Counted from the stretch's first letter, positions 38,815 through 49,629 are shown. The stretch is DNA of 64,000 nucleotides from Domibacillus enclensis (GCF_900156125.1 NZ_FTLX01000001.1:372001-436000); one strand, 5' to 3'. Numbers and translations: made by a program. The notes: generated from the sequence alone by a model not told the origin.

Positions 38815-38842
38815 CGAAAAAAGACTCCCAAATTGGAAGTCC
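38815..38842 (-). terminator. Terminator after spoIVA
   Basis: GACTTCC and GGAGTC form a stem around AATTTG followed by six T residues on the minus strand, ten bases after the spoIVA stop. Confidence 0.75.
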
Positions 38843-38851
38843 GGCTGTCTA

Positions 38852-40327
38852 TTAAAGAAGAATCGCGATCATGCCGCCTGACCCTTCATTTATAATTTTC
38901 TCAAGCGTATCTTTTAATTTGCTTCTTGCATGATCCGGCATTAAGGACACCTTCGAATGTATACCGTCCTTCACAATAGAGCTTAAATTCCGGCCGAAAA
39001 TATCACTTTCCCAAATCGACAGCGGGTCCTCTTCAAAATCCTTCATGACGTGATGCACGAGCTCCTCGCTTTGCTTTTCGGTTCCAATAATCGGTGAGAA
39101 TTCTGATTCAATATCGACTTGAATCATGTGAATAGACGGCGCCACCGCTTTCATCCGGACACCATAGCGTGAGCCGTGGCGGATGATTTGGGGCTCCTCC
39201 AGGCGCATTTCACTCATGGACGGCACCGCCACCCCATAGCCAGTTTGCTTCACCATCTTAAGTGCTTCTTCTACCTGCCCATATTCTTCTTTAATTCGTG
39301 CGTAATGCTGCATGATCTCGAGAAGATGTTCTTTTCCACGAAGCGGCTCGCCAATAATTTCATTGACAATCGTTTCATAAAGGCCATTTGGCGCGTGAAC
39401 GTTAATTTCCGCAATTCCCTGTCCCATGTCCATTCCCGTTAAAACGGCGGATTCAATATATTCACCACCGCCAAACTGTTCCACAACCCGATTTACATCG
39501 CGCAGCCGTTTAATGTCCTTCACGGTTTCTTTTACCATTTCGTTATACTGATCCCGAAGCCAGTGAGATTCATCCAGTGCCATAATCCATGACGGGAGAT
39601 GAACATTAACTTCATGAACCGGAAACTCAAATAGCGCCTCCTGCAACACGTGCAGCACGTTTGCTTCCGTCATCGCTTCCACAGACATTGCCAGCACCGG
39701 AATGTCGTATTTCTCGCTTAATTCTTCCTGAAGCAGAATGGTTTCGGTGTGGTCCGGACGAGCGGAGTTAATAATTAAGATAAATGGCTTTCCAACTTCT
39801 TTTAAACCGTTGACAGCCCGCTCCTCGGCCTCGACATAAGACGATCTCCGCATCTCGCCGAAGGAGCCATCTGTCGTCACAACCACGCCAATCGTTGAAT
39901 GCTCTTCAATCACTTTTCGCGTACCAATATCTGCCGCCTCATCAAACGGGATCGGCTCATCATGCCAAGGCGTTTGAATCATTCTGGGACCATGTTCGTC
40001 CTCGTACCCTTTCGCCTCCGGAACCACATATCCTACGCAATCGACGAGACGAATGTTCACCAGAACGCCGCCCGCTTGAACGGCGGCCGCTCTGCTCGGG
40101 ACAAATTTCGGCTCTGTCGTCATAATCGTCCGGCCGGCTGCGCTTTGCGGCAGCTCATCCTGCGCACGCCGCCGTTCTGATTCACTGTCCATATTCGGCA
40201 AAACCAGCAGCTCCATAAAGCGTTTGATGAAGGTTGATTTCCCTGTTCTGACAGCACCGACTACGCCCAAATAAATATCGCCTTCTGTTCGTTCAGCGAT
40301 ATCCTTCATTAATTCTGTTTTTTCCAT
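38852..40327 (-). CDS. spoIVA: SpoIVA stage IV sporulation ATPase
   Basis: A 491-residue coat-basement protein that hydrolyses ATP to polymerise on the forespore surface. The Walker A sequence GAVRTGKSTFIKR near residue 25 is intact, followed by TTEPKFVPS and a long central domain; the C-terminus NEGSGGMIAILL matches the membrane-targeting end. A sigma-E-type promoter lies 50-75 bases upstream. This gene marks the organism as an endospore former. Confidence 0.97.
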   Translation of the reverse strand: MEKTELMKDIAERTEGDIYLGVVGAVRTGKSTFIKRFMELLVLPNMDSESERRRAQDELPQSAAGRTIMTTEPKFVPSRAAAVQAGGVLVNIRLVDCVGYVVPEAKGYEDEHGPRMIQTPWHDEPIPFDEAADIGTRKVIEEHSTIGVVVTTDGSFGEMRRSSYVEAEERAVNGLKEVGKPFILIINSARPDHTETILLQEELSEKYDIPVLAMSVEAMTEANVLHVLQEALFEFPVHEVNVHLPSWIMALDESHWLRDQYNEMVKETVKDIKRLRDVNRVVEQFGGGEYIESAVLTGMDMGQGIAEINVHAPNGLYETIVNEIIGEPLRGKEHLLEIMQHYARIKEEYGQVEEALKMVKQTGYGVAVPSMSEMRLEEPQIIRHGSRYGVRMKAVAPSIHMIQVDIESEFSPIIGTEKQSEELVHHVMKDFEEDPLSIWESDIFGRNLSSIVKDGIHSKVSLMPDHARSKLKDTLEKIINEGSGGMIAILL

Positions 40328-40375
40328 AAGCAGCCCCCTTCCGTATTAAACGGCCCGTCCGCCGCCCTGCTTTAC

Positions 40376-40403
40376 ATTGTATGAGCCCAGTTTCAATGTA
40401 TGC
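40376..40403 (-). promoter_or_regulatory. Sigma-E-type promoter for spoIVA
   Basis: On the minus strand GCATACA, a 13-bp gap and CATACAAT. The -10 box matches the mother-cell sigma-E consensus (CATACAnT) exactly, in the right place for a sigma-E-dependent gene. Confidence 0.7.
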
Positions 40404-40436
40404 AAAAAAAAGAAGCCTGATGTTAGTCAGGCTTCT
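40403..40436 (-). terminator. Terminator of yphF, overlapping its stop
   Basis: AGAAGCCTGA and TCAGGCTTCT form a perfect stem followed by eight T residues on the minus strand; the yphF stop codon overlaps the stem. The T run touches the -35 region of the spoIVA promoter. Confidence 0.85.
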
Positions 40437-41145
40437 ACTTGTTCATAAATATTGGCTCCCCCTGCTCATCTACTGTATAAGGAAGCGAGTAGGCAGGCAC
40501 GAATGGGGAAGATTGTGTGAGCAGGCTGCGGATGTCCTCTCCCGGTGCTGGCGGAGGGTCTGTTTCCTGAAGGGCTGCGTACAAATCAGCTGCGTAATCA
40601 ATGTAAATGGTACCGTCGCCGCTCATCACAAGCGGAAGCTGTTTGCCTGAATAAGGACTTGTAATGTAAGGCTCGTCCTCATAGCCAAGCTCTTTGAAAT
40701 CAAGCGTATACACATTGTCCGCCAGCGCATCCTTAAAGGGCGGAAATTCATGAGCAAGAAGGCGGACACGAATGCTGCGGATTTGCTCTGCGATCCGCAG
40801 ATCAATCAGCTTAACCGACGGATTGGTTTCAACGTCAATAAGAACGTACTGGTAAATGCCGCCGCTTTCATACGCATTTCCGGGTGGTTCAGCCATGAAG
40901 CGCGGTGAAATTTTACTGAAGTCAACAGGATATTTTTCGTAAATATCCGGGTCGTCTTCTTTTGTTTTAATGGGCAAAATGCCGCCCTCTTCTGTTTGAA
41001 ACTGATTAACCGCAGATTGAACAGACTGAAGCTGATCTTCATACGGCACTTCGTTTTGGTTTAAATTTTCTTCCGGGTACAAACAGCCGCTAAGCAGAAA
41101 CGAAAGCAGCATGATCGAAAAAAACAACCCATTTTTTCTTTTCAT
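40435..41145 (-). CDS. yphF: YphF, predicted lipoprotein
   Basis: A 236-residue secreted protein starting at the ATG at 41145 (GAGGTGA upstream). The lipobox LLSGC gives a predicted lipid-modified cysteine near residue 20, so it should be anchored outside the membrane. The rest is soluble (for example RFMAEPPGNAYESGGIYQYV) with no catalytic motif. Length and position between yphE and spoIVA match B. subtilis YphF; function unknown. Confidence 0.87.
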   Translation of the reverse strand: MKRKNGLFFSIMLLSFLLSGCLYPEENLNQNEVPYEDQLQSVQSAVNQFQTEEGGILPIKTKEDDPDIYEKYPVDFSKISPRFMAEPPGNAYESGGIYQYVLIDVETNPSVKLIDLRIAEQIRSIRVRLLAHEFPPFKDALADNVYTLDFKELGYEDEPYITSPYSGKQLPLVMSGDGTIYIDYAADLYAALQETDPPPAPGEDIRSLLTQSSPFVPAYSLPYTVDEQGEPIFMNK

Positions 41146-41163
41146 CTCGTTCACCTCTTTGCG

Positions 41164-41364
41164 TTAGCGGGTCGGGCCGCTTAATACAACATACACCACA
41201 ATCAGCCCGCCGACAATCATGCACAAGTAGGCAAACAACGCTGTGATCGCTTTAATAACGCCATTGCTGAATTTATAGCGGCTTAAATAAATGGAGAAAA
41301 TGGAGAGAATCATCAGCCCCATTCCGGCAAATGAGATCCACATTTTCAGCATGGATGGTGACAT
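41164..41364 (-). CDS. yphE: YphE, DUF2768 small membrane protein
   Basis: A 66-residue protein with two membrane helices (WISFAGMGLMILSIFSIYL and ITALFAYLCMIVGGLIVVY). GAAAGGACGAGGA lies before the ATG. Located between gpsA and yphF as in B. subtilis. No function is known. Confidence 0.83.
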   Translation of the reverse strand: MSPSMLKMWISFAGMGLMILSIFSIYLSRYKFSNGVIKAITALFAYLCMIVGGLIVVYVVLSGPTR

Positions 41365-41382
41365 TCTTCCTCGTCCTTTCTG

Positions 41383-42423
41383 CTACTCCTGCTTTGTGTC
41401 CAATATATCGATTAAATCCTCAAGCTCCGTTTTCTTTACCCGTGCCATCAGCTCATCAACGGCTTTTTTCGGGTCCTGCTGTTCAAATAAAATGTGATAA
41501 AGCGCATTGGTAATCGGCATTTGCACGTTGTATTTCTGTGACAGCTGCTGGCCTGCTTTAGTGGTGCGAACCCCTTCCACAACCATACCCATGCTTTGGA
41601 GCACTTCTTCAAGCTTTTTCCCCTGGCCAAGCATGTTGCCAGCCCGCCAGTTTCTTGAATGCACACTTGTACAGGTCACGATTAAATCACCGATGCCCGC
41701 AAGACCGGAAAACGTGAGCGGATTGGCCCCCATCTTCGTTCCAAGACGGGCAATTTCAGCGAGCCCTCTCGTGATCAGTGCCGCTTTTGCGTTATCGCCA
41801 TAGCCAAGACCATCGGAAATCCCTGCAGCGAGTGCGATGATGTTTTTCAGCGCACCGCCAATTTCCACCCCGATTAAATCGGGATTGGTGTACACACGGA
41901 AATGCTGGTTCATAAACAAATCCTGTGTTTTCTTTGCCGCTTCAGGCGACGCTGAAGAGACCGCAACTGTCGTCGGATGACGCAGACTCACTTCCTCAGC
42001 ATGAGAAGGCCCTGACAGGACGACCACGCTTTGAAGAAGATCATCCGGTATTTCCTCTTCAATCATTTCGGAAATGCGCAGCAGTGAATCCGGCTCTATT
42101 CCTTTAGATACGTGGATGACGGTCAGCGGAGAGGATGCCATTTTCACAACCTCGCGGGAGACCTCTCGAATCGCTTTTGTCGGAACCGCCATCACCACTG
42201 CCTCGACACCTTGAAGTGCCTCCTCAAGAGAAGCAGTCGCTTTCAATTGCGCCGGCAACGTGATATCCGGCAAATACTGGCTGTTTGTATGACGCGAATT
42301 AATTTCACCGACACGGTCTTTGTTTTTGGCCCAAATAAATACGTCATGCCCGTTGTCAGCCAGAACGAGAGCAAGAGCTGTTCCCCAGCTTCCCGCTCCA
42401 AGCACAGCAATTTTTTCAGTCAT
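41383..42423 (-). CDS. gpsA: Glycerol-3-phosphate dehydrogenase (NAD(P)+)
   Basis: A 346-residue enzyme reducing DHAP to sn-glycerol 3-phosphate for phospholipid synthesis. The Rossmann motif [31 protein letters not shown] and the catalytic [20 protein letters not shown] are present. I start it at the ATG at 42423; three earlier codons are in frame. It follows der by 21 bp. Confidence 0.96.
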   Translation of the reverse strand: MTEKIAVLGAGSWGTALALVLADNGHDVFIWAKNKDRVGEINSRHTNSQYLPDITLPAQLKATASLEEALQGVEAVVMAVPTKAIREVSREVVKMASSPLTVIHVSKGIEPDSLLRISEMIEEEIPDDLLQSVVVLSGPSHAEEVSLRHPTTVAVSSASPEAAKKTQDLFMNQHFRVYTNPDLIGVEIGGALKNIIALAAGISDGLGYGDNAKAALITRGLAEIARLGTKMGANPLTFSGLAGIGDLIVTCTSVHSRNWRAGNMLGQGKKLEEVLQSMGMVVEGVRTTKAGQQLSQKYNVQMPITNALYHILFEQQDPKKAVDELMARVKKTELEDLIDILDTKQE

Positions 42424-42444
42424 TTGGCACACAACCCTTCATGC

Positions 42445-43755
42445 TTATTTTCTTGCACGCGCAATAATATGGATCGGCGTTCCTTCAAACTCAAACGCAG
42501 CCCGAATGCGGTTTTCAAGAAAGCGAAGATACGAAAAGTGCATGAGTTCCGGCTCATTCACGAATACAACAAATGTCGGCGGCTTCACTGCTACTTGAGT
42601 AGCATAATACACCCGCAGGCGCTTGCCTTTATCAGAAGGTGCCGGGTTCATCGCAACCGCATCGGTAATAACATCATTCAATACGCTTGACTGCACACGC
42701 ATAGAGTGGCTTTCGCTCGCGCGGTCAATATAAGGCATTAACGTGTGAATCCGCTTTTTCGTTAAAGCAGATAAGAAAACAATCGGTGCATAATCTAAAA
42801 ATTGAAAGTGGCTGCGGATGTTTTCTTCGAATTCACTCATCGTTTTTTCGTCTTTTTCAACGGCATCCCATTTATTGACGACGATCACAACGGCTCTTCC
42901 CGCTTCATGTGCGTAGCCGGCAATATGCTTATCCTGCTCCCGAATGCCTTCCTCTGCATTTAAAATGACCAATACGACGTCGGACCGTTCGATCGCTCTC
43001 ATCGCCCGAAGAACACTGTATTTTTCAGTTGTTTCATATACTTTACCACGCTTGCGCATACCCGCTGTATCAATAATGACATATTTTTGTCCATTGTACG
43101 TGTACGGCGAATCCACTGCATCACGGGTCGTGCCGGCAATGTCACTTACGATTACACGGTCTTCTCCGAGCAGCGCGTTTGTTAACGAGGATTTCCCTAC
43201 ATTCGGCCGTCCAATTAATGAAAATTTAATGACATCATCTTCATATGGCTTGTCTTCGCCGGTCGGAAAATGAGACACCACTTCATCCAGAAGATCGCCA
43301 AGCCCAATTCCGTGCGAGCCTGAAATCGGATAAATTTCACCAAAACCGAGCGAATAAAAATCATAAATATCCGTCCGCATTTCCGGATTATCAATTTTAT
43401 TGACCCCAAGAACGATCGGTTTTTTCGAGCGGTACAAAATCTTTGCTACTTCTTCATCTGCCGACGTCACACCTTCGCGGCCATTCACGATAAAAATAAT
43501 GACATCTGCTTCATCAATTGCTATTTCCGCCTGCTGGCGAATTTGGTCCAAAAAGGGTTCATCGCTTAAATCAATTCCGCCTGTATCAATCAAATTAAAT
43601 TCGTGCGTCAGCCATTCTCCTGAGCTGTAAATCCGGTCACGTGTCACACCTGGAACATCTTCTACAATGGAAATACGCTCTCCCGCAATCCGGTTAAAAA
43701 TCGTTGACTTGCCCACATTCGGCCTTCCAACGATGGCAACAGTCCGTTTCATCAT
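42445..43755 (-). CDS. der: Der (EngA) ribosome-assembly GTPase
   Basis: A 436-residue protein with two GTPase domains in tandem, each with a P-loop (GRPNVGKST near residue 11 and GRPNVGKSS near residue 183), G3 motifs DTGG and DTAG and G4 NKID and NKWD, then a C-terminal KH-like domain ending HIIARARK. It is needed for 50S subunit assembly. The start is one of two adjacent methionine codons. Confidence 0.97.
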   Translation of the reverse strand: MMKRTVAIVGRPNVGKSTIFNRIAGERISIVEDVPGVTRDRIYSSGEWLTHEFNLIDTGGIDLSDEPFLDQIRQQAEIAIDEADVIIFIVNGREGVTSADEEVAKILYRSKKPIVLGVNKIDNPEMRTDIYDFYSLGFGEIYPISGSHGIGLGDLLDEVVSHFPTGEDKPYEDDVIKFSLIGRPNVGKSSLTNALLGEDRVIVSDIAGTTRDAVDSPYTYNGQKYVIIDTAGMRKRGKVYETTEKYSVLRAMRAIERSDVVLVILNAEEGIREQDKHIAGYAHEAGRAVVIVVNKWDAVEKDEKTMSEFEENIRSHFQFLDYAPIVFLSALTKKRIHTLMPYIDRASESHSMRVQSSVLNDVITDAVAMNPAPSDKGKRLRVYYATQVAVKPPTFVVFVNEPELMHFSYLRFLENRIRAAFEFEGTPIHIIARARK

Positions 43756-43807
43756 TTCATCTTTCCCTTCAATGGTTCATTCATTTATACGTGAATCGTT
43801 TTTGTTC

Positions 43808-43841
43808 AAAAGAAAACCCTTCTGCCACGAGAAGGGGTTCA
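43808..43841 (-). terminator. Terminator after fni
   Basis: AACCCCTTCT and AGAAGGGTT form a stem with a short loop followed by a T-rich stretch on the minus strand, between fni and der. Confidence 0.8.
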
Positions 43842-43869
43842 ATCAACATCTTATTTTAGCACATTTCTA

Positions 43870-44940
43870 TTACGAATCAAATGAGGCTGGCACACGTACC
43901 GCAAATCGTTCCGGCTTTAACCCTCTTACGCGGAGCCATTGTTCGGTTTGGCCACCTATAATGAGAGGAGAATGATGAAGATCGGTTATCGATTTAGCGC
44001 CCAGTGCACACATCATCATCTTCATATCCGTTTTGATCTGCTGAATATGATCGACAAGTGCTTCCTGACCGCCCGTCAGCAAAATATTTAATAAAAACCC
44101 TGAAAGGCCTGCTGCTGAAGCACCAAGAACGAGCGATTTCACAACATCTTCAGCGTTTTGCAAACCGCCCGATGCAATCACGGTTTGATCCGGTGCACCT
44201 GAGGACGTTTCAACGATGGAAACAGCTGTCGGAATACCCCAGCTATTAAAAAACGAAAGCGGGCGTTCTGAACGTTCGTTTTCAACGGCTGCAAAATTGG
44301 TACCGCCAAAACCCGCCGTGTCAATGGCAGCAAGGGGCAGTTCATTCAGCTGCTTAGCGGTTTCAAATCCAATGCCAAAGCCCGTTTCTTTGACGATAAC
44401 CGGTACACCCACCTGCTCACAAATCGCAGCGATTCGCTCAAGAGCGCCTTTGAAATCACGGTCTCCCTCCGGCATCGCAAGCTCCTGAATAACATTCAGG
44501 TGAATTTGCAAATAATCCGCTTCGATCATGTCACAAACCGCTTTCGCTTCATCCACTGTTGCTTCAGATCCGATGTTCGCCAGCATCAGGCCATTTGGAT
44601 TTGCTTTTCTTGCTGCTTTAAACGTTGCACTTTCCTCCGGATGGCGAAGCGCTGCCATTTGGGAGCCAACGGCCATCGGGATGTCGCAGGCTGCCGCGAC
44701 CTCGGCAAGCTGTGTATTAATTTCTGCCGTTGCCTGTCCGCCCCCGCCGGTCATCGCATTCACAAAAATCGGCGAACTCCACTGAAGTCCGCCGATTTCG
44801 GTTGATAGCGATAGATCCGTTACAGAGGAACCCGGAAGGCTGCGGTGGACAAACTGAAGTTCATCCAGTCCTGTCCGCCGGCTTTGCCCTGTCGACAACG
44901 CATAATGAATATGGTCGATTTTCCGTTCCGATCTGCTCAA
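43870..44940 (-). CDS. fni: Isopentenyl-diphosphate delta-isomerase, type 2
   Basis: A 356-residue FMN-dependent isomerase interconverting IPP and DMAPP (ypgA in B. subtilis). The family segments FVNAMTGGGGQATAEIN, the QIHLNVIQELAMPEGDRDF block and KETGFGIGFETAKQL are present. It supplies precursors for HepST and other prenyl chains. It follows ypfD by 15 bp. Confidence 0.94.
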   Translation of the reverse strand: MSRSERKIDHIHYALSTGQSRRTGLDELQFVHRSLPGSSVTDLSLSTEIGGLQWSSPIFVNAMTGGGGQATAEINTQLAEVAAACDIPMAVGSQMAALRHPEESATFKAARKANPNGLMLANIGSEATVDEAKAVCDMIEADYLQIHLNVIQELAMPEGDRDFKGALERIAAICEQVGVPVIVKETGFGIGFETAKQLNELPLAAIDTAGFGGTNFAAVENERSERPLSFFNSWGIPTAVSIVETSSGAPDQTVIASGGLQNAEDVVKSLVLGASAAGLSGFLLNILLTGGQEALVDHIQQIKTDMKMMMCALGAKSITDLHHSPLIIGGQTEQWLRVRGLKPERFAVRVPASFDS

Positions 44941-44955
44941 ATTGTCATCACCATC

Positions 44956-46095
44956 TTATTTTAAGTCTTTTAGCTGGTCACCCAAAATATCACCAATTTG
45001 GAATCCTGAGCTTTCTTCCGGCATTTCATAGGAATCTACCGTTTCTTCCGGCTCATATTCTTCAAAGGATTTCATGCTCAATGATAAACGATGCTCTTGC
45101 TCGTTTGCATCAAGAACTTTTACTTTCACTTGCTGTCCTTCTTCAAGCACTTCATGCGGTGTACCGATGTGTCGGTTTGAAATCTGGGAAATATGCACGA
45201 GACCTTCTACACCCGGGAACACTTCGACGAAAGCACCATATGAAACGAGGCGCTTGACCGTTCCTTCGTGCTCTGATCCAATCGGTGCGCGGTCCGCAAT
45301 GTTTTCCCACGGTCCAGGAAGTGTCTCCTTAATAGATAAGGAAATGCGTTCGCTGTCACGATCGATTGACAGCACTTTCACTTTTACTTCCTGTCCTTCT
45401 GTTAATACGTCAGAAGGTTTTTCCACATGATCGTGTGATAGCTGGGAAATATGCACAAGACCGTCAACACCGCCGATATCAACGAAGGCGCCAAAGTCCG
45501 TTAGGCGCTGAACTTTCCCTTCAATTACATCGCCTGCTTGAATATCTTCCAGTACTTTTTGTTTGTTTTCTGCTTTTTCAATATCTAATACGGCGCGGTG
45601 AGACAAAATCAAACGATTTTTATCTTGTTCAAGCTCAACAATTTTAAGCTTCATCACACGGCCCTTGTAATCTTCAAAATCTTCAACGAAGTGATCTTCA
45701 ACAAGTGAAGCTGGAATAAATCCGCGAATGCCAAGGTCTACCACAAGGCCGCCTTTAACAACTTCTTTGATCTCCGCTTCAAAAATCGTTCCTTCTTCAA
45801 ACCGTTGCTGCATATCGTCCCAAGCGGTTTCAGCATCCGCTTTCCGTTTCGACAGCACGTACAGATCATCTTCTTCTTTTGTAACAAGCAGTTCGAGCTC
45901 ATCGCCCTCTGCAACAACATCTGATGCTTTTTCTACGTGAAGGCTTGACAGTTCACTGATGGGAATAATACCGTCTTTCTTGCTGTCCGGAATTTCCACC
46001 TGGACCTGCTTTTCTTCGACTTTCACAACCGTAGCGCGGACTTTATCGCCAACGGAGTAGTTATTCACTTCTGCCTGATTCATATCCTCTGTCAT
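44956..46095 (-). CDS. ypfD: YpfD, S1-domain RNA-binding protein (30S S1 homologue)
   Basis: A 379-residue protein with four S1 domains at about residues 15-85, 100-170, 185-255 and 270-345; the third and fourth contain the canonical [19 protein letters not shown] and [20 protein letters not shown]. Annotated as ribosomal protein S1 in many Bacilli, though shorter than the six-domain E. coli S1 and not essential in B. subtilis. It follows plsC after 90 bp. Confidence 0.93.
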   Translation of the reverse strand: MTEDMNQAEVNNYSVGDKVRATVVKVEEKQVQVEIPDSKKDGIIPISELSSLHVEKASDVVAEGDELELLVTKEEDDLYVLSKRKADAETAWDDMQQRFEEGTIFEAEIKEVVKGGLVVDLGIRGFIPASLVEDHFVEDFEDYKGRVMKLKIVELEQDKNRLILSHRAVLDIEKAENKQKVLEDIQAGDVIEGKVQRLTDFGAFVDIGGVDGLVHISQLSHDHVEKPSDVLTEGQEVKVKVLSIDRDSERISLSIKETLPGPWENIADRAPIGSEHEGTVKRLVSYGAFVEVFPGVEGLVHISQISNRHIGTPHEVLEEGQQVKVKVLDANEQEHRLSLSMKSFEEYEPEETVDSYEMPEESSGFQIGDILGDQLKDLK

Positions 46096-46185
46096 ATGTA
46101 ATCCTCCTCAATACGAAACTGCGTCAATTTTTAAAATTCTTAGTTCTAACTTCTTACAAATGAGCGAATTTGTCAAGCCAGAAGC

Positions 46186-46773
46186 TCATGATCGATGGTT
46201 TTCGATCAACTTTCCAATTGCCTGCATAATCGCTTCTGTTGCTTCTTCTGCCGATGCTTTTTTTTCACGGAGCGGCGTCATGTCAATCGGGGGTCCGTAC
46301 ACTACGTGCAGCTTCCGGCCCACTTTGTAAGGTCCGATAACGGCACAGGGAACAACAGCCGCATCCGTCCGCAGGGCAAAAAAGCCGGCACCTGCAAGAC
46401 CCTTGCCTAACGTCCCATCCTTTGAACGGGTTCCTTCTGGAAAAAGACCGAGCACCTGCCCTTCTTTCAGCATTTTCAGCCCATTTCGCAACGCTTCCCG
46501 GTCACTCATGCCCCGCTTCACCGGGAAAGCGTTGAGCCCCTTCATTAATTTCCCTGTCCACTTCGTTTTAAACAGCTCTTCCTTTGCCATGAACCTCACA
46601 GGACGGTTGGCGGTGATACCAACTACAGGCGGATCGAGATTATCAATGTGATTGGCGCAAAGCAGGACACCGCCCTCTTTCGGGAAATGTTCAAGACCCG
46701 TGACTTGAATCCGGTAAGTGGGGGTTAAAATGGTTTTGACCACTGTTTTCGCAACTGTATAAAATGTTACCAC
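46186..46773 (-). CDS. plsC: 1-acyl-sn-glycerol-3-phosphate acyltransferase
   Basis: A 195-residue membrane-associated acyltransferase making phosphatidic acid. The HX4D catalytic motif is in LCANHIDNLDPP, and the phosphate-binding block is FPEGTRSKDG. It is separated by 3 bp from cmk, so the two are one transcript. B. subtilis has its main plsC elsewhere, but other Bacilli have this cmk-plsC-rpsA order. Confidence 0.93.
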   Translation of the reverse strand: MVTFYTVAKTVVKTILTPTYRIQVTGLEHFPKEGGVLLCANHIDNLDPPVVGITANRPVRFMAKEELFKTKWTGKLMKGLNAFPVKRGMSDREALRNGLKMLKEGQVLGLFPEGTRSKDGTLGKGLAGAGFFALRTDAAVVPCAVIGPYKVGRKLHVVYGPPIDMTPLREKKASAEEATEAIMQAIGKLIENHRS

Positions 46774-46776
46774 TCC

Positions 46777-47448
46777 TTATCCCTCCACGCCGGCTGCTGA
46801 TAAAATGGCGTCAACAACCTGGTCAACCGTCATAAAGGTTGTATCGATTTCAATGGCGCCCTCTGCTTTTTGAAGCGGAGATTCGACTCTCTCCATATCC
46901 ATTTTGTCACGTGCGGCAATCTCTCTTTTTAAATTCTCCAAATCTGACGAAAACCCTTTTTTCAGATTTTCGGCATGACGGCGCTTCGCCCGTTCTTCTA
47001 CCCCGGCCAGCAGAAAAATTTTCACGTCTGCTTTTGGGAGAACACTCGTGCCAATGTCGCGTCCATCCATCACAACACCGCCCTTTGCCGCCAGCTGCTG
47101 CTGCCGTGCGGTCATGTCGCGGCGTATTTCACTGTGGCGCGCAACGGCGGATACATTATTTGTCACAACGTCTGTCCGGATCGCTTCGGTCACATCCAGG
47201 CCGTCGAGCAAAACCATTTGACCGTTTTCGGCTTGTTCAAGCGTGATCGTGGTGCCGTGAAGCAGTTCGCCGAGTTTTTTCCCGTCCTCTACATCTATGT
47301 TTTGTTCAAGGGCTTTATACGTAATTGCGCGGTACATTGCGCCTGTATCAATATAAATATACGAAAGCCGTGCTGCGACGATTTTTGCCGCTGTGCTTTT
47401 TCCTGCCGCAGCGGGTCCGTCTATCGCAATTTGCAATTGTCTGTCCAT
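46777..47448 (-). CDS. cmk: Cytidylate kinase
   Basis: A 223-residue CMP/dCMP kinase. The P-loop [17 protein letters not shown], the [10 protein letters not shown] substrate motif and [11 protein letters not shown] are all present. The C-terminal lid part ([10 protein letters not shown]) is standard. It follows motI after a short gap with a terminator. Confidence 0.97.
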   Translation of the reverse strand: MDRQLQIAIDGPAAAGKSTAAKIVAARLSYIYIDTGAMYRAITYKALEQNIDVEDGKKLGELLHGTTITLEQAENGQMVLLDGLDVTEAIRTDVVTNNVSAVARHSEIRRDMTARQQQLAAKGGVVMDGRDIGTSVLPKADVKIFLLAGVEERAKRRHAENLKKGFSSDLENLKREIAARDKMDMERVESPLQKAEGAIEIDTTFMTVDQVVDAILSAAGVEG

Positions 47449-47502
47449 GTCGTCACCTCATCCAAAAAGTCTTCCTTATTTTATCACAGAATAACTTCGC
47501 CA

Positions 47503-47528
47503 CAAAAAAAAGAACCCAAAAGGGCTCT
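47503..47528 (-). terminator. Terminator after motI
   Basis: GAGCCC and GGGTTC with a TTTT loop followed by eight T residues on the minus strand, directly after the ypfA (motI) stop. Confidence 0.7.
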
Positions 47529-47531
47529 TCA

Positions 47532-48218
47532 TTATTGCAGTCCTTTTTTGCGCAGCTGCAACTGCCGCTCAAAACAAAACCGCATGAGCATTTGCTGATC
47601 CGCGTAAAGCAGCTCTTTGAATTGAAAGGAACCGACCCGCCGGCCGCTTTTTTCATCTTCGCGAATGCGAACAAGATCTGCTTTCGTTTCAATGTAGCGC
47701 GGCTCTCCGTGCTGAGATGGAATCACACCGTAAAGCGTCACTTCCGTATCGGGTTCTATTTGGACCGCACCCGGAATAACAACAGCCGCCCCTCCTGCAC
47801 TAATATCTTCTGTGACTGAAGAAAAAGCCGGTACACCGTTTACCTCTACCGCAATATCGATAGCGGTAGGAACCCGAACGAATTTCCGGCGCTGCACCCG
47901 GACATAGTTATCGATCCCCGGATCGTGCAAAACGAGCATCGGTATTTTCTTTTTCACCCTGCCGATAACTTCCGTTTGAAACAAATAAACAGCGGAAGCA
48001 GCGGTTGGATCAATAAAGTTCACAGCCAGCTGCATGCCGTCCAGCAGGAAAACGGTTTTATTGGTTTCTGTGCTGACAGGATAGTCAATGTATACCTTTC
48101 CTTCCTCCACATCAACAATTTTACATCGGTATTCTTCTTTTTTGTCCACACTATCATATGGCTCCATCGAAATGGGAATCCCTGCTTCAAGCATCGTTAT
48201 CACTCTCTTTATTTCCAT
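47532..48218 (-). CDS. motI: MotI (YpfA), PilZ c-di-GMP receptor
   Basis: A 228-residue protein with an N-terminal YcgR-like domain (about 1-95) and a C-terminal PilZ domain. The c-di-GMP motifs are present: RRKFVR for RxxxR and DISAGGAA for D/NxSxxG. In B. subtilis MotI binds c-di-GMP and stops the flagellar stator. The ATG at 48218 (AAAGGCG upstream) is preferred over longer in-frame starts. With cheR it suggests flagellar motility. Confidence 0.9.
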   Translation of the reverse strand: MEIKRVITMLEAGIPISMEPYDSVDKKEEYRCKIVDVEEGKVYIDYPVSTETNKTVFLLDGMQLAVNFIDPTAASAVYLFQTEVIGRVKKKIPMLVLHDPGIDNYVRVQRRKFVRVPTAIDIAVEVNGVPAFSSVTEDISAGGAAVVIPGAVQIEPDTEVTLYGVIPSQHGEPRYIETKADLVRIREDEKSGRRVGSFQFKELLYADQQMLMRFCFERQLQLRKKGLQ

Positions 48219-48294
48219 TAATACGCCTTTTGACCTAAAGCGTTCACTGGAAAAAATTATAAAGGATTCGCGCATTGAATGCAATATGTCATTC

Positions 48295-49629
48295 TCAGCC
48301 GTATGACGCTTCTGCTTCCGTCAATTTATCAATTCGCTCTTCCTTCCCGCTGTCCGCATTGATAAAAATTCTATAGGAAGCCGTTCCGTTTTCCGCTAAA
48401 AATTCATAGCACAAAACATCTTTCATTTCATCGTTCGTCACAATCGCTTTCGTTGATTCCATCACCGTCAGCTTCGGGTGCAGTTCTTTTTTCGCTTCCG
48501 CTTCCGTTAAGCCCGGCTCAGGAATGTCACGGTCTTTTTTATTTTTCCAGTAGTTTTGTGCTTCGAGCCCTGTGATGCCTCCTGTATCGAGTGCTGTTTT
48601 CACTGTGACCGACTCTGGATAAACAAGCGTGTCTTTCACTTTTTTCGTAAAGGTAAAGACACCTGTATGGTCATACTGTGCGCTGTTCGTCACGACCATG
48701 TCCTCGAAGCCGTGCTTTTTTAAAAACGCCGACGCTTTTTCAGATGCGTCAAACAAGCTGATCCGCCCTTTTCCAGGAGTACGGTTGACAGTAAAGGTGA
48801 GTGGATACCCGCCCTTTTTTGTAATATCCATGCTTGCTTCTTCTCCGTTTTGACCGACAACGGCCACGTTGTAAAAAGGAATCGAAGCCCCTTTTAAGCT
48901 GCTTTCCACACTTGTCACTTCAGCGTCAATCTGGAAATACTCTTTTGCTCTTTCAGCTGCTTCTTTTTTTGTGATCACCGGGCCCTTTAATTTTTTCAAA
49001 GCGTCGTCGGATACCGACTTTTCCACCTGTGATGCCTGGAAAATGTCCGCTTCTGAAAATTCAGATGCTTTTTTCTCAATTTGATTAAATCCATCAATCA
49101 CGGTATTGTCTTTTGGCTCGTCACCGCTTGCAGCTGCCTGTGCGACATCAGTCCAGCGCAGGTTTTGATCCAGTACAGACATTTGAACCGACCGCAAGTC
49201 CTTTTGGATATCCGCTGCCTGCTTGTACAGAGATTCAAGCTGTTCGTATTCTTTTTCAGAGAGCGGCTCTGTGTCTAGATCTCTCACAGCCGTTTTATAC
49301 GTAAAATCGCCACTGGCGCCTAAAAACTCCTCTGTTTTAGAGAAAGGCATAAACCCGAGCGGAAGACGGCTGATCGCATTGTGGGCTTCGGACGTTAAGC
49401 GCCAGACGTCCGTCAACGCAGGCGTTAAATTGGCTTTTGAGTTCATCGCCAGCGCTTCACCCGTTCGGTCATGAATGACATCCACCTGATACACAAGCTC
49501 GTGAAATGCTTGCTGATAGCCGCTTTCCGCTTCCATCATCAGCACTTGTTTTTGACGATACTGCGTTAACCCCCAAATGGCTGTCACCACCAGCAAAACC
49601 GCCATCGCTGCTGTTATAAACCTCCGCAT
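48295..49629 (-). CDS. ypeB: YpeB germination protein
   Basis: A 444-residue spore inner-membrane protein needed for SleB stability and placement. One N-terminal membrane helix (FITAAMAVLLVVTAIWGL) is followed by a helical region and then three PepSY-type repeats from about residue 230 (for example AKEYFQIDAEVTSVE, then ASAFLKKHGFEDMVV). It lies 12 bp after sleB; the sleB-ypeB pair is diagnostic. Confidence 0.96.
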   Translation of the reverse strand: MRRFITAAMAVLLVVTAIWGLTQYRQKQVLMMEAESGYQQAFHELVYQVDVIHDRTGEALAMNSKANLTPALTDVWRLTSEAHNAISRLPLGFMPFSKTEEFLGASGDFTYKTAVRDLDTEPLSEKEYEQLESLYKQAADIQKDLRSVQMSVLDQNLRWTDVAQAAASGDEPKDNTVIDGFNQIEKKASEFSEADIFQASQVEKSVSDDALKKLKGPVITKKEAAERAKEYFQIDAEVTSVESSLKGASIPFYNVAVVGQNGEEASMDITKKGGYPLTFTVNRTPGKGRISLFDASEKASAFLKKHGFEDMVVTNSAQYDHTGVFTFTKKVKDTLVYPESVTVKTALDTGGITGLEAQNYWKNKKDRDIPEPGLTEAEAKKELHPKLTVMESTKAIVTNDEMKDVLCYEFLAENGTASYRIFINADSGKEERIDKLTEAEASYG